DNA of 64,000 nucleotides, from assembly GCF_025244925.1 (NCBI RefSeq), contig NZ_CP104275.1, positions 372,001 through 436,000 of the forward strand. The letters are read 5' to 3'. This stretch comes from Arthrobacter zhaoxinii (lineage in GTDB: Bacteria > Actinomycetota > Actinomycetes > Actinomycetales > Micrococcaceae). The position numbers and the translations under genes are program-made. The notes below the pieces were generated by a model. It searched no databases. It saw only the letters and a program-made list of their open reading frames with translations, and was not told the DNA's origin. Shown here piece by piece: positions 49,267-60,635 of the stretch. Position 1 is the stretch's first letter; every line of letters begins with the position of its first letter.

Positions 49267-51150
49267 ATGGGCGATGACGCGCGTCAGCTAGTTCTTGATG
49301 AGAACGGCGAGAATGCTGCAAGCCAGCCGCTGGACACTACCGGAGGCGCTGCTGCCCCCACCACCCACCAGGCCCTCCTCTCCTGGGTGAACGAAGTTGC
49401 CGAGCTGACACAGCCTGACCGCGTGTATTGGGTGAACGGTTCCGTAGAGGAGAACCGGCTCCTCACGGATGAACTGGTCGACGCCGGCACCCTGGTGCGG
49501 CTGAATCCCGAGACTTTCCCGAATTCCTTTGCTGCCTTCTCGGACCCCAAGGACGTGGCCCGGGTCGAAGAGCAGACCTTTATTTGCTCCGAAAAGCGCG
49601 AAGACGCCGGGTTCACCAACAACTGGATGGATCCGGGCGAGATGCGCGCCAAGCTCGACGGGCTTTTCGCCGGCTCCATGCGCGGACGCACCATGTACGT
49701 AGTCCCCTTCGTCATGGGCCACCTGGCCGCGGAAGACCCGAAGTTCGGCGTCGAAATCACCGACAGTGCCTACGTGGTCGCCTCCATGCGGATCATGGCC
49801 AACATTGGCACCGACGTGCTGCGCAAGATGGAGGAACTGGACGCCTTCTTTGTTCCGGCACTCCACTCCGTGGGCTTCCCTCTGGCCGAGGGTGAAGACG
49901 ACGTACCCTGGCCCTGCAGCGACGAAAAGTGGATTGTGCACTTCCCCGAGGACCGCTCCATCTGGTCCTACGGTTCTGGCTACGGCGGCAACGCCCTGCT
50001 GGGCAAGAAATGCTACGCCCTGCGCATCGCCTCGATCATGGCCCGGGACGAGGGCTGGCTGGCCGAGCACATGCTCATCCTCAAGCTCACCAGCCCGGAG
50101 CAGAAGGACTACTACGTCTCCGCGGCCTTCCCCTCGGCCTGCGGCAAGACCAACCTGGCACTCCTGGATCCGACCATCGACGGCTGGAAAGTGGAAACCC
50201 TGGGTGACGACATCACCTGGATGCGGTTCGGCAAGGAGGGTGAGCTGCGGGCCGTGAACCCGGAGGCCGGCCTCTTCGGCGTCGCCCCGGGCACCGGTTG
50301 GAGCACCAACCCCAATGCCATGCGCGCCATCGCCAAGGGCAACTCCATCTTCACCAACGTCGCACTGACCGACGACGGCGGCGTCTGGTGGGAGGGCATG
50401 ACGGACGAGGCTCCCGCGCACCTGACGGACTGGCTCGGCCAGGAGTGGACGCCCGACGCCGGGCACCCCGCTGCGCATCCGAACTCGCGGTTCTGCACGC
50501 CGATCGACCAGATCGACATGCTGGCGGACGAATACCACTCCCCGAACGGCGTCCCGGTTTCGGCGATCCTGTTCGGCGGCCGCCGCAAGACCACCGTTCC
50601 CCTGGTGACCGAGGCCCGGGACTGGGCCAGCGGCATCTTCATGGGCTCCACGCTGTCCTCCGAAACCACCGCCGCCGCTGCGGGTCAGGTGGGCCTGGTC
50701 CGGCGCGACCCGATGGCCATGCTGCCGTTTATCGGATACGACGCCGGCGACTACCTGCGGCACTGGATCGAGCTCAGCGGCAAGGCCAACCAGGAGAAGC
50801 TGCCCAAGATCTTCCTGGTGAACTGGTTCCGTCGCACCGCCGACGGCGGCTTCGCCTGGCCGGGCTTCGGCGACAACGCCCGGGTGCTCAAGTGGGTCAT
50901 CGAACGTCTGGAGGGAACGGCCGACGCCGTAGAAACCCCCATCGGATTCGTTCCGACCGGCGACTCCATCGACCTCACCGGACTGGACATGACGCCGGCG
51001 GACGTGGAGCAGGCGGTCCGCGTGGACCCGCAGGAATGGGCCACGGAACTGGACGCCATCGACGAGTGGTACGAACGCTTCGGCGCCACCTTGCCGCAGG
51101 AGCTGAAGGACCGGTTGGCCGAACTGAAGGACCGGTTCGCCGCCGCCTAA
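49267..51150 (+). CDS. pckG: Phosphoenolpyruvate carboxykinase (GTP)
   Basis: 627 residues, the size of the GTP-dependent class. [12 protein letters not shown] is the kinase-1a loop with the class-specific reactive Cys; other conserved blocks are [57 protein letters not shown] (given in parts) and the nucleotide-binding FAWPGFGDN. It converts oxaloacetate and GTP to PEP, CO2 and GDP in gluconeogenesis. ATG 49267 follows GAAGGGAAG; the earlier open frame is rejected. CRP-type control upstream fits carbon regulation. Confidence 0.97.
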   Translation: MGDDARQLVLDENGENAASQPLDTTGGAAAPTTHQALLSWVNEVAELTQPDRVYWVNGSVEENRLLTDELVDAGTLVRLNPETFPNSFAAFSDPKDVARVEEQTFICSEKREDAGFTNNWMDPGEMRAKLDGLFAGSMRGRTMYVVPFVMGHLAAEDPKFGVEITDSAYVVASMRIMANIGTDVLRKMEELDAFFVPALHSVGFPLAEGEDDVPWPCSDEKWIVHFPEDRSIWSYGSGYGGNALLGKKCYALRIASIMARDEGWLAEHMLILKLTSPEQKDYYVSAAFPSACGKTNLALLDPTIDGWKVETLGDDITWMRFGKEGELRAVNPEAGLFGVAPGTGWSTNPNAMRAIAKGNSIFTNVALTDDGGVWWEGMTDEAPAHLTDWLGQEWTPDAGHPAAHPNSRFCTPIDQIDMLADEYHSPNGVPVSAILFGGRRKTTVPLVTEARDWASGIFMGSTLSSETTAAAAGQVGLVRRDPMAMLPFIGYDAGDYLRHWIELSGKANQEKLPKIFLVNWFRRTADGGFAWPGFGDNARVLKWVIERLEGTADAVETPIGFVPTGDSIDLTGLDMTPADVEQAVRVDPQEWATELDAIDEWYERFGATLPQELKDRLAELKDRFAAA

Positions 51151-51171
51151 TCAATAGCCGGTAATAGCAAA

Positions 51172-51207
51172 GGGAGCCCCGCCGAATTACCGGCGGGGCT
51201 CCCTTTT
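51172..51207 (+). terminator. Terminator of pckG
   Basis: Perfect 13-bp arms (51172-51184, 51191-51203), loop AATTAC, then TTTT. Confidence 0.92.
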
Positions 51208-51223
51208 GCAGTGCTAGGGCTGG

Positions 51224-51676
51224 TTACTCAGACTCGGCCCAGACGATGGGCTCGCCGCCCTCCCAGATGGGCTCGTTGAACGTCCACTCGCCGTCCTGCT
51301 CGGAGTAGGTCTGGATGGCGGAGATGCAGACGCCCTCCGAGTGCTCCGTGACGATGTGGATGGCGTCGGTGTTTTCCTCCGGCAGGTGGATATCGGAGAA
51401 CACGGCAACCGCGCGGTTCTCGCCCTTCTGCTCGGTCAGCACCGTGTAAAGGTCCTCGATCATGGAATCCGCGTCGAGGTCCTCGTCGCTGTCCTCAGGG
51501 GAGACGGCGATCATCCGCAGCTCGCCGTCGTTCTGCACTACCAGCGCGGCGGGCAGGAACGCGCCCTGCGCTTCGAGCTGCTCCTGGGTGACACCGAGGG
51601 CGGTGCCGAGCAGGGAGTTCAGGTCCTCCTGGACCTCGGCGGAAGGCTCGGATCCGTTCAGTTCTACATCAGCCAT
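51224..51676 (-). CDS. Acidic conserved hypothetical protein
   Basis: 150 residues, strongly acidic, few charged-positive residues. Predicted alpha/beta with FLPAALVVQNDGELRMIAVS and AVAVFSDIHLPEENTDAIHI. No enzyme motif. GAGGAAATAACAA precedes the ATG. Its stop side faces pckG; upstream, the phosphohexomutase gene ends 4 bp away on the same strand, so the two are probably co-transcribed. Confidence 0.75.
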   Translation of the reverse strand: MADVELNGSEPSAEVQEDLNSLLGTALGVTQEQLEAQGAFLPAALVVQNDGELRMIAVSPEDSDEDLDADSMIEDLYTVLTEQKGENRAVAVFSDIHLPEENTDAIHIVTEHSEGVCISAIQTYSEQDGEWTFNEPIWEGGEPIVWAESE

Positions 51677-51679
51677 TTG

Positions 51680-53086
51680 TTATTTCCTCACTAGTTTCAA
51701 TACGTGGTCGCGGACGCGCTCCATGGTGGGCAGGTCCTCTGCTTCAGCGTTCAGCCGCAGGAATGGTTCGGTGTTGGAGGCGCGGAGGTTGAACCACCAC
51801 GCGCCGTCGTCGGACGTGAAGGTCACGCCGTCGAGGGTGTCCACCGTGACGCCGTCGCGCTCGAATTCGGCGCGGACGCGGGTGACGGCGGCCGGGACGT
51901 CTTCGACCCGGGAGTTGATCTCGCCGGAGGAGAAGTACGGCTCGTACTCGCGGGCCAGGTCCGAAAGGACGCGGGTCTGCTCGCCCAGGGCGGCGAGCAC
52001 GTGCATGGCGGCAAGCATGCCGGTGTCGGCATTGTAGAAGTCGCGGAAGTAGTAGTGCGCGGAGTGCTCGCCGCCGAAGACGGCACCTTCGCTGGCCATC
52101 ACTGCCTTGATGAAGGAGTGTCCCACCCGCGTGCGGACGGCGCGGCCGCCGTCGTGCGCCACCAGTTCGGGCACGGCGCGGGAGGTGATCAGGTTGTGGA
52201 TGATCACGGGCGTCTCTTCGCCGGCAGCCCGGGCGCGGGCGATCTCCCGGCGGGCCACCAGGGCGGTGACGGCGGAGGGACTGACCGGATTGCCCTTTTC
52301 GTCGATCACGAAGCAGCGGTCGGCGTCGCCGTCGAACGCCAGGCCGATGTCCGCGCCGTGCTCGACGACGGCGGCCTGCAGGTCCCGCAGGTTTTCCGGT
52401 TCCAGCGGGTTGGCCGGGTGGTTCGGGAAGGACCCGTCCAGTTCAAAGTAGAGCGGAACAATGTCCAGCGGCAGGCCGGGCAGGATGGTGTCGCCCAGCA
52501 CGGCGGGAGTGGTCATGCCGGCCATGCCGTTGCCTGCGTCCACCACTACCTTCAGGGGGCGGATCCCGGACAGGTCCACCAGGCTGCGCAGGTACCCGGC
52601 GTAGTCGGCCAGGACATCCTTGATGGAGATGGAACCCGTGGCGGCGGCCGGGGGGATGACGCCGTCGTTCAGGTACTGCTCGGCGAGTGCCTGGATTTCC
52701 TTCAGGCCGGTCTCCGAGGAGATGGGGACTGCGCCGGCTTTGGCCATCTTGATTCCGTTGTACTGCGCCGGGTTGTGGCTGGCGGTGAAGGTCACCCCGG
52801 CGGCGTTCAGGACACCGCAGGCGTAGTACAGCTCGTCGGTGGAGATAAGGTCCAGCAGGAGCACGTCTGCCCCGCGGGCAGTGGCGCCGCGGGCGAAGTC
52901 CCGGATGAACTCGGGGGAGGACGGGCGCATGTCACCGCCCACCAGGACCGTCTGTCCGGCCAGGCCCTGAACGTCGACAAACGCGGCCCCTACGGCCTCG
53001 ACGATCTGAGGGGTGATGGTCTCGCCCACGACGCCGCGGACGTCATAGGCCTTAAAGGACGCGGAGAGGTCGAATGCATTGTTCAC
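51680..53086 (-). CDS. manB: Phosphomannomutase/phosphoglucomutase
   Basis: 468 residues of the alpha-D-phosphohexomutase family. Phosphoserine loop TFTASHNPAQYNGIK, metal loop LAFDGDADRC, sugar-binding GGEHSAHYYF and phosphate-binding RASNTEPFLRLN are all intact. It interconverts hexose 6- and 1-phosphates for GDP-mannose or glucan synthesis. The start is GTG 53086: TAGACT lies seven bases upstream and no ribosome-binding site is present, so the transcript is probably leaderless. Divergent from recQ. Confidence 0.93.
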   Translation of the reverse strand: MNNAFDLSASFKAYDVRGVVGETITPQIVEAVGAAFVDVQGLAGQTVLVGGDMRPSSPEFIRDFARGATARGADVLLLDLISTDELYYACGVLNAAGVTFTASHNPAQYNGIKMAKAGAVPISSETGLKEIQALAEQYLNDGVIPPAAATGSISIKDVLADYAGYLRSLVDLSGIRPLKVVVDAGNGMAGMTTPAVLGDTILPGLPLDIVPLYFELDGSFPNHPANPLEPENLRDLQAAVVEHGADIGLAFDGDADRCFVIDEKGNPVSPSAVTALVARREIARARAAGEETPVIIHNLITSRAVPELVAHDGGRAVRTRVGHSFIKAVMASEGAVFGGEHSAHYYFRDFYNADTGMLAAMHVLAALGEQTRVLSDLAREYEPYFSSGEINSRVEDVPAAVTRVRAEFERDGVTVDTLDGVTFTSDDGAWWFNLRASNTEPFLRLNAEAEDLPTMERVRDHVLKLVRK

Positions 53087-53183
53087 GTTGGCCAGTCTAT
53101 AGGGGGCACCTGCCGGGGCGTTCTTGTCCACAGCCGGAATCCGGTGCAGGGAACAGTTCCTCAGGTGCTGGGATAGTGGAGGT

Positions 53184-55361
53184 ATGGAAAGCACCGATAT
53201 GCAAGGCACTGCTTCTGACACTGCGTCTAACACTGCCTCTGAGAGTTCCGACACAACCCGCGCGTTGCACGCGGAGGCGGTTCAGCTGCTGCGGGCGCTG
53301 GTGGGCAATGACTCCGCCGAGTTCCACCAGGACCAGTTCGAAGCCATTGAGGCGCTGGTCTCCGGAGGCCGGCGTGCCCTGGTGGTGCAGCGCACCGGCT
53401 GGGGAAAATCCGCCGTGTACTTCGTGGCCAGCCTGCTGCTGCGGGCCCGCGGCGCCGGCCCCACGCTGATTGTCTCCCCGCTGCTGGCCCTGATGCGGGA
53501 CCAGGTGGCAGCCGCCGGGCGGGCCGGGGTCCGTGCCGAAGCCATCAACTCCGCCAACCAGCTGGAATGGCAGGACATTTCCGCGAAGCTGGAGGCGGAT
53601 CAGGTGGACGTGCTGCTGGTGTCCCCGGAGCGGCTGAACAACCCCGGGTTCCGGGAACAGCACCTGCCGGAACTGATCCGGCGCTCCGGACTGTTGGTGA
53701 TTGACGAAGCGCACTGCATTTCCGACTGGGGCCATGACTTCCGTCCGGACTACCGCCGCATCCGAAGCCTGATCGAGCAGCTGCCCTCCACAGTGCCGGT
53801 GCTGGCCACCACCGCCACGGCCAACAGCCGTGTGGTGAAGGACATCGAGGAACAGCTCGCCGCCGGCGGTGAGGACGTGTTCACCATCCGCGGCCCGCTG
53901 GCCCGCAAGTCCCTGCGCCTCGGCGTCCTGCGGCTGCCCAACCCCAAGGCGCGCCTGGCCTGGCTGCTGACGCACCTGGACGAGCTGCCGGGCAGCGGGA
54001 TCATCTACGCCCTGACCGTGTCCGGCGCCGAAGACACGGCCCGGCTGCTGCAGAAGGCCGGGCATCCGGTCCTCGCCTACACGGGCCGCACCGATCCCGC
54101 GGACCGGGAAGAGGCCGAGGCCGCGCTAAAGGAGAACCGGGTCAAGGCCCTGGTGGCCACCAGCGCACTGGGCATGGGCTTCGACAAACCTGATCTGGGC
54201 TTCGTGATCCACCTGGGCGCACCGTCCTCGCCGGTGGCGTACTACCAGCAGGTGGGCCGTGCCGGCCGCGGCACCCCGAACGCTGACGTGCTGCTGCTGC
54301 CCGGAGCCGAGGACCGCGACATCTGGCAGTACTTCGCCACGTCCTCCATGCCGGAGGAAGGACCCGCCACCGCGGTGCTCTCCGAACTCGCGTCCGGCGA
54401 AGTGCTGTCCGTCGGGGTGCTGGAGACCCGGGTCAACCTCAAGCGCTCGCCGCTGGAACTGCTGCTGAAGGTCCTGTCCGTGGACGGCGCCGTCGAAAAG
54501 GTGTCCGGCGGCTGGCGCGGCACCGGACAGCCGTGGCATTACGACCGGGAACGCTATGAACGGATCGCTGCTGCCCGGGTGAAGGAACAGCAGGCGATGC
54601 TCGATTACGAGAGCACCGACGGCTGCCGCATGCAGTTCCTGTCCCAGCAGCTCGACGATCCGGCGGCCGCACCCTGCGGACGCTGCGACAACTGCGCGGG
54701 CCGCTGGTTCGGCGCCGACGTCGCGGCGGAGGCTTCCGACAACGCGGCCCGGGCCCTGGACAAGGTCGGGGTGGAGGTGGATCCGCGCGGAATGTATCCC
54801 TCGGGCATGGACCGGCTGGGCGTGCCGGTGAAGGGCAAAATCAAGCCGGACCGGATCGTCTCCGGCGGCCGTGCCCTGGCCCGGCTGACGGACCTGGGCT
54901 GGGGCGGCCGGCTGCGTGAAATCTTCGCGCCCGGTGCCGAAGACATGCCGGTGGACTCGGCACTGCTGAACGGCTGCGTGCAGGTGCTGGCGCAGTGGGG
55001 CTGGGCGCAACGTCCGGTGGCCATTGTGTCCATCCCCTCCCGGTCCCGGCCGCAGCTGGTGGACTCGCTGGCCAGCGGACTCTCGGAGCTGGGCCGGATT
55101 CCGTATCTGGGGACCCTGCAGCTGCCGCACGGCGGGCCCGCCGGCGGACCCGGCGGCAACAGCGCTTTCCGGCTGGCCTCCGTCTGGGACCAGTTTGCGG
55201 TTCCCCCGGAAGGGGCTGCTTGGTTCGCCGCGAACCCCGGCCCGGTGCTGCTGGTGGACGACTTCGCGGATAGCCGCTGGACCCTCACCGAAGCCGGCCG
55301 GGTGCTGCGCGAAGCCGGGGCCGAAGCGGTACTGCCGTTCGTGCTTGCGCTGAAGGCCTAG
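53184..55361 (+). CDS. recQ: RecQ-family DNA helicase with phosphoribosyltransferase-like C-terminus
   Basis: 725 residues. Helicase core: Walker A QRTGWGKSAVYF, DEAH in IDEAHCISDWGHDFRPDYRR, motif VI QQVGRAGRG. A zinc-binding module with CGRCDNC follows at about residue 500. The last 170 residues are not an HRDC domain; they read VAIVSIPSRSRPQLVDSLAS and VLLVDDFADSRWTLTEAG, the strand-loop motifs of a ComF-type phosphoribosyltransferase fold. ATG 53184 follows GTGGAGGT. Role in repair or recombination by unwinding 3'-tailed DNA; the tail's role is unknown. Confidence 0.9.
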   Translation: MESTDMQGTASDTASNTASESSDTTRALHAEAVQLLRALVGNDSAEFHQDQFEAIEALVSGGRRALVVQRTGWGKSAVYFVASLLLRARGAGPTLIVSPLLALMRDQVAAAGRAGVRAEAINSANQLEWQDISAKLEADQVDVLLVSPERLNNPGFREQHLPELIRRSGLLVIDEAHCISDWGHDFRPDYRRIRSLIEQLPSTVPVLATTATANSRVVKDIEEQLAAGGEDVFTIRGPLARKSLRLGVLRLPNPKARLAWLLTHLDELPGSGIIYALTVSGAEDTARLLQKAGHPVLAYTGRTDPADREEAEAALKENRVKALVATSALGMGFDKPDLGFVIHLGAPSSPVAYYQQVGRAGRGTPNADVLLLPGAEDRDIWQYFATSSMPEEGPATAVLSELASGEVLSVGVLETRVNLKRSPLELLLKVLSVDGAVEKVSGGWRGTGQPWHYDRERYERIAAARVKEQQAMLDYESTDGCRMQFLSQQLDDPAAAPCGRCDNCAGRWFGADVAAEASDNAARALDKVGVEVDPRGMYPSGMDRLGVPVKGKIKPDRIVSGGRALARLTDLGWGGRLREIFAPGAEDMPVDSALLNGCVQVLAQWGWAQRPVAIVSIPSRSRPQLVDSLASGLSELGRIPYLGTLQLPHGGPAGGPGGNSAFRLASVWDQFAVPPEGAAWFAANPGPVLLVDDFADSRWTLTEAGRVLREAGAEAVLPFVLALKA

Positions 55362-55468
55362 TGCCGCCGGTTGGCGCGCGGCTTGGTGCACGGACAGCGG
55401 CGGGACGGGTTGCGGCCCGCCCCGCTGCTGTCGGCCTGGCCGGCCTGGCGGTTGTTTAGCGGGAACCG

Positions 55469-57927
<2,459 letters not shown>

Positions 57928-58003
57928 GGCATCTCCGTTGATTGGGCGTCGTTGTGCTGCACGTCAATATACCGGCCGTTTTAAGGCCCGAGGAAAGCAA
58001 AGC

Positions 58004-58015
58004 TAGGATCAAGGT
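58004..58015 (+). promoter_or_regulatory. Leaderless promoter of the 58016 gene
   Basis: TAGGAT (58004-58009) lies six bases before the ATG. AAGG is also present but only two bases from the start, too near for normal initiation. Confidence 0.45.
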
Positions 58016-58573
58016 ATGGAGCTTGCGGTTATCATCCTCTTCGTCTTATCCATTGCTGTTGTCAGCGTGCTCTGGGGCAGGATCGAGAAGCGCCGCGCCG
58101 CCAATCCGCGGCCGGAGGCAGACACGTCGAACGGCGCCACGGGATCAACCCCGGAGCGGCCCGCACGCCAGCAGCGTCCGACACGGCCCCGTCCCGCCCC
58201 GGCTGGAACCGGCACGTCGCCGCAGGCCGCCAAGGAAGCTGCGTCCCTGCTTAGTGCTGACCAGCACCGGCAGATTTACGCCGCCCTCGGCCAGGGCCAG
58301 CCGGTGAAGGCACTGAAGCTCTACGCGATGTTCACCGGCTCCGGCATCCGTGCCTCGGGTGCGGCGATCACGAACCTGGCCGCCCACCCGCAGCCCTATG
58401 TGCGGCCTGTTCCGGATCCGGAGACATCGACCCAGCCGGACGCCGCGAAGCCCGGCCCGGCAACACCGGATGCCGCCAAGCCCGCAGCCGGCGCAGAAAC
58501 AGAAGCAGTCCGCGAAGAAGAGATCAGCAAGTGGGCGCAGCAGCTGCGGCCCGAAGACTTCCTCAAGCCCTAA
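58016..58573 (+). CDS. Membrane-anchored hypothetical protein with L7/L12-like helix pair
   Basis: 185 residues. N-terminal membrane helix (LAVIILFVLSIAVVSVLWG), a Pro/Arg/Thr-rich linker, a small helical domain (LSADQHRQIYAALGQGQPVK, ALKLYAMFTGSGIR) recalling the ribosomal L7/L12 C-terminal fold seen in some short membrane proteins, and a second Ala/Pro linker with an acidic helix at the end. Function unknown. Ended by a hairpin at 58581. Confidence 0.6.
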   Translation: MELAVIILFVLSIAVVSVLWGRIEKRRAANPRPEADTSNGATGSTPERPARQQRPTRPRPAPAGTGTSPQAAKEAASLLSADQHRQIYAALGQGQPVKALKLYAMFTGSGIRASGAAITNLAAHPQPYVRPVPDPETSTQPDAAKPGPATPDAAKPAAGAETEAVREEEISKWAQQLRPEDFLKP

Positions 58574-58580
58574 CCGACCG

Positions 58581-58612
58581 TAAAGGCCGGGCCGCGAGCG
58601 GCCCGGCCTTTA
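58581..58612. terminator. Bidirectional hairpin after the 58016 gene
   Basis: 15-bp arms TAAAGGCCGGGCCGC (58581-58595) and its exact complement (58598-58612) with a minimal loop; short T/A flanks on both sides. Confidence 0.75.
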
Positions 58613-58693
58613 CTGTGCCCGGGTAATTCACCCGGGCGGGTTACCGCCCGGGACCCGCCCCGGTTCCGGGTTGCCCAGGGCACCCGCCAGGGC

Positions 58694-59734
58694 TTACCGC
58701 CCGGCCCGGCCGCCCTCGAGCGGGCGCTCCCGCTGGCTCCGGCCGTCCGGCCCGTACGGGTAGTTGCCTACCTGCGGAACGCTCAGCTCGGTCAGGCGCT
58801 GCTTTTCCTCGTCGGTCAGGACCAGGAACGCCGCACCCAGGTTGTCGGCGAGCTGGTCCGTGGTCCGCGCCCCGAGGATTACCGAGGTCACCCCGGGACG
58901 GTCCGCCAGCCAGGCCAGGGCCACCTGCGCCGGCGTGGCCGAGTGGGCGGAGGCCACTGTCCGCAGCTCGTCGAGGATCCGCCAGGTCCGTTCATTGTGG
59001 CTGCGCAGGTCCCAGCCCTGGAACTGCCGGGTGGGGTTGTCACCCACACGGGTGTTCCCGGCCGGCACCGTCTCGCGGTCGTACTTGCCGGTAAGCCAGC
59101 CGCCGGCCAGCGGTGACCAGGGCAGCAGTCCGAGTCCGGCGTCGAGCGCTGCGGGAACAATCTCGGATTCAATTTCCCGCTCGAGCAGGTTGTACTGCGG
59201 CTGCAGCGTGACCGGCAGGGCCCAGCTGTGCTCCCGCGCCAGGTAGACGGCCTTGGTCAGCTGCCAGCCGGTGAAGTTCGAAAGCCCGTAGTAGCTGATC
59301 TTCCCCGCCGTGATCGCGTCATTGAGGAAGCCCAGGCTCTCCTCCAGCGGGGTGCAGGGATCCCACGCATGCAGCTGGTACAGGTCCACGTGGTCTACGC
59401 CCAGCCGGGTCAGGGAAGCGTCCAGTGCACGGCGCAGGTGACGCCTGGAGGTGCCCACATCGTTCGCTCCGGCACCCATCGGGAAGCGTCCCTTGGTGGC
59501 GAGGACGACGTCGGCAGCCGCCGAGGGATTCGCGTGCAGCCAGCGGCCGATAATTTCCTCGGACGCACCGGAGGTGTACACATCCGCGGTGTCCACGAAG
59601 TTACCGCCGGCGCGCACGTAGTCATCGAGGAGGGCGTGCGAGGTCCGCTCGTCGGATTCGTTGCCGAAGGTCATGGTGCCCAGGGCATAGTTGCTGACCG
59701 AGGTTCCACTGTTGCCGAGCAGTCGCATTTCCAT
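58694..59734 (-). CDS. Aldo/keto reductase
   Basis: 346 residues. TIM-barrel oxidoreductase with the tetrad Asp-Tyr-Lys-His: FVDTADVYTSGASEE, ATKGRF, YQLHAWDP; the NADPH site appears in VTSVILGARTTDQLADNLGA. It reduces aldehydes or ketones; substrate unknown. AAGGA precedes the ATG. Stands alone between a hairpin and the acetyltransferase gene. Confidence 0.93.
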   Translation of the reverse strand: MEMRLLGNSGTSVSNYALGTMTFGNESDERTSHALLDDYVRAGGNFVDTADVYTSGASEEIIGRWLHANPSAAADVVLATKGRFPMGAGANDVGTSRRHLRRALDASLTRLGVDHVDLYQLHAWDPCTPLEESLGFLNDAITAGKISYYGLSNFTGWQLTKAVYLAREHSWALPVTLQPQYNLLEREIESEIVPAALDAGLGLLPWSPLAGGWLTGKYDRETVPAGNTRVGDNPTRQFQGWDLRSHNERTWRILDELRTVASAHSATPAQVALAWLADRPGVTSVILGARTTDQLADNLGAAFLVLTDEEKQRLTELSVPQVGNYPYGPDGRSQRERPLEGGRAGR

Positions 59735-59787
59735 GGATTTTTTCCTTCACGGTAGGGAAGCTGGTGAGTCGGGTGCCAGCTTATCCG

Positions 59788-59846
59788 GCGCCCGGTCCGA
59801 AAGCGCCTAGTCCGGCGGCGGCTGGTTTAGCGCCCGGTCCGAAAGC
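59788..59846. repeat. 17-bp direct repeat at the 3' end of the acetyltransferase gene
   Basis: The same 17 bases occur at 59788-59804 and 59830-59846, 42 bp apart. The right copy encodes the LSDRA near the C-terminus, the left copy is just past the stop, which suggests a small duplication that moved the stop codon. Confidence 0.7.
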
Positions 59847-60370
59847 AGCGCGGCGAACAGCAGGGAATCCCGCCGCTGCCCGTGCTCCAGCCGGTGCTCC
59901 CGCAGCCGTCCCTCGAACACGAAGCCGTTCTTTTCCAGCACCCGGACCGACCCGGCGTTGTCCGGATGGCAGGTCGCCTCGACCCGGACGAGCCCCATCG
60001 GGCCGAATGCCAGCTCCCGCAGGAGCGCCGCGGTTTCGGTGGCAAGGCCCAGTCCCCAGACCTCCCGGGCCAGGGTGTAGCCCAGTTCCCCGTTGCGGTC
60101 GGACGCGCTGGTGGTCCACACGGCTGCCGTCCCCACCACCCGTTCCTGGACCGTCACGGCCAGCGTGAACCGGGTCCGGCCGGGCCTCCCGGGCTCGGCC
60201 GCGGCGTCGGCGATGAAGGCCCGGGTATCGGCAAGGGTGTTAGGTCCCCACGTGGACCACTGCGTAACCAGCGGATCGGAGGCAAACGCATGCACCGCGT
60301 CGACGTCGTCGGGCGTGAAGTCCCGCAGGGCGACGCGCGGTCCCCGGAGGAGGACGGTGTCTTGTGCCAT
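59807..60370 (-). CDS. GNAT-family N-acetyltransferase (RimJ/RimL-like)
   Basis: 187 residues. Typical order: VALRDFTPDDVDAVHAFASD, VGTAAVWTTSASDRNGELGY, acetyl-CoA loop REVWGLGLATETAALLREL, and RVEATCHPDNAGSVRVLEKN with the closing GFVFEGRLREH. Members acetylate ribosomal-protein or peptide N-termini, or small amines. Substrate unknown. Confidence 0.9.
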   Translation of the reverse strand: MAQDTVLLRGPRVALRDFTPDDVDAVHAFASDPLVTQWSTWGPNTLADTRAFIADAAAEPGRPGRTRFTLAVTVQERVVGTAAVWTTSASDRNGELGYTLAREVWGLGLATETAALLRELAFGPMGLVRVEATCHPDNAGSVRVLEKNGFVFEGRLREHRLEHGQRRDSLLFAALLSDRALNQPPPD

Positions 60371-60417
60371 GGCTGCGGACCCTTCGGAAGCGATTCAGTG
60401 GTGAATCTAGGGTAGAC

Positions 60418-60447
60418 GCAAAAAAACCCCCGGTTTCCCGGGGGTTT
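60418..60447 (-). terminator. Terminator of tRNA-Ser(GCT)
   Basis: Arms 60424-60433 and 60438-60447 are exact complements with loop TTTC; the A-run at 60421 gives the U-tract on the minus strand. Confidence 0.88.
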
Positions 60448-60452
60448 CAGCG

Positions 60453-60540
60453 CGGAGACGGGGAGATTTGAACTCCCGGTGGGCTTTAGGCCCACACTTC
60501 ATTAGCAGTGAAGCCCATTCGGCCGCTCTGGCACGTCTCC
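60453..60540 (-). tRNA. tRNA-Ser(GCT)
   Basis: 88 nt, minus strand, CCA not encoded. Acceptor GGAGACG/CGTCTCC, anticodon stem CTTCA/TGAAG with loop CTGCTAA, anticodon GCT (codons AGC/AGU), long variable arm, T-loop GTTCAAATC. Confidence 0.95.
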
Positions 60541-60635
60541 AACATACTTTTCAGCTCGCACTGTCAGCATGGCTTGCAGCTTCCGCTGCCAGCCTGACAA
60601 GACTACCGGCAACCTGCCGGTTTCGGCAAAACGCC

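Noticed and set aside
55362..55468. GC-rich hairpin between recQ and the hydrolase as a terminator
   Set aside because: Stem is imperfect and lacks a T-tract; not convincing enough to list.
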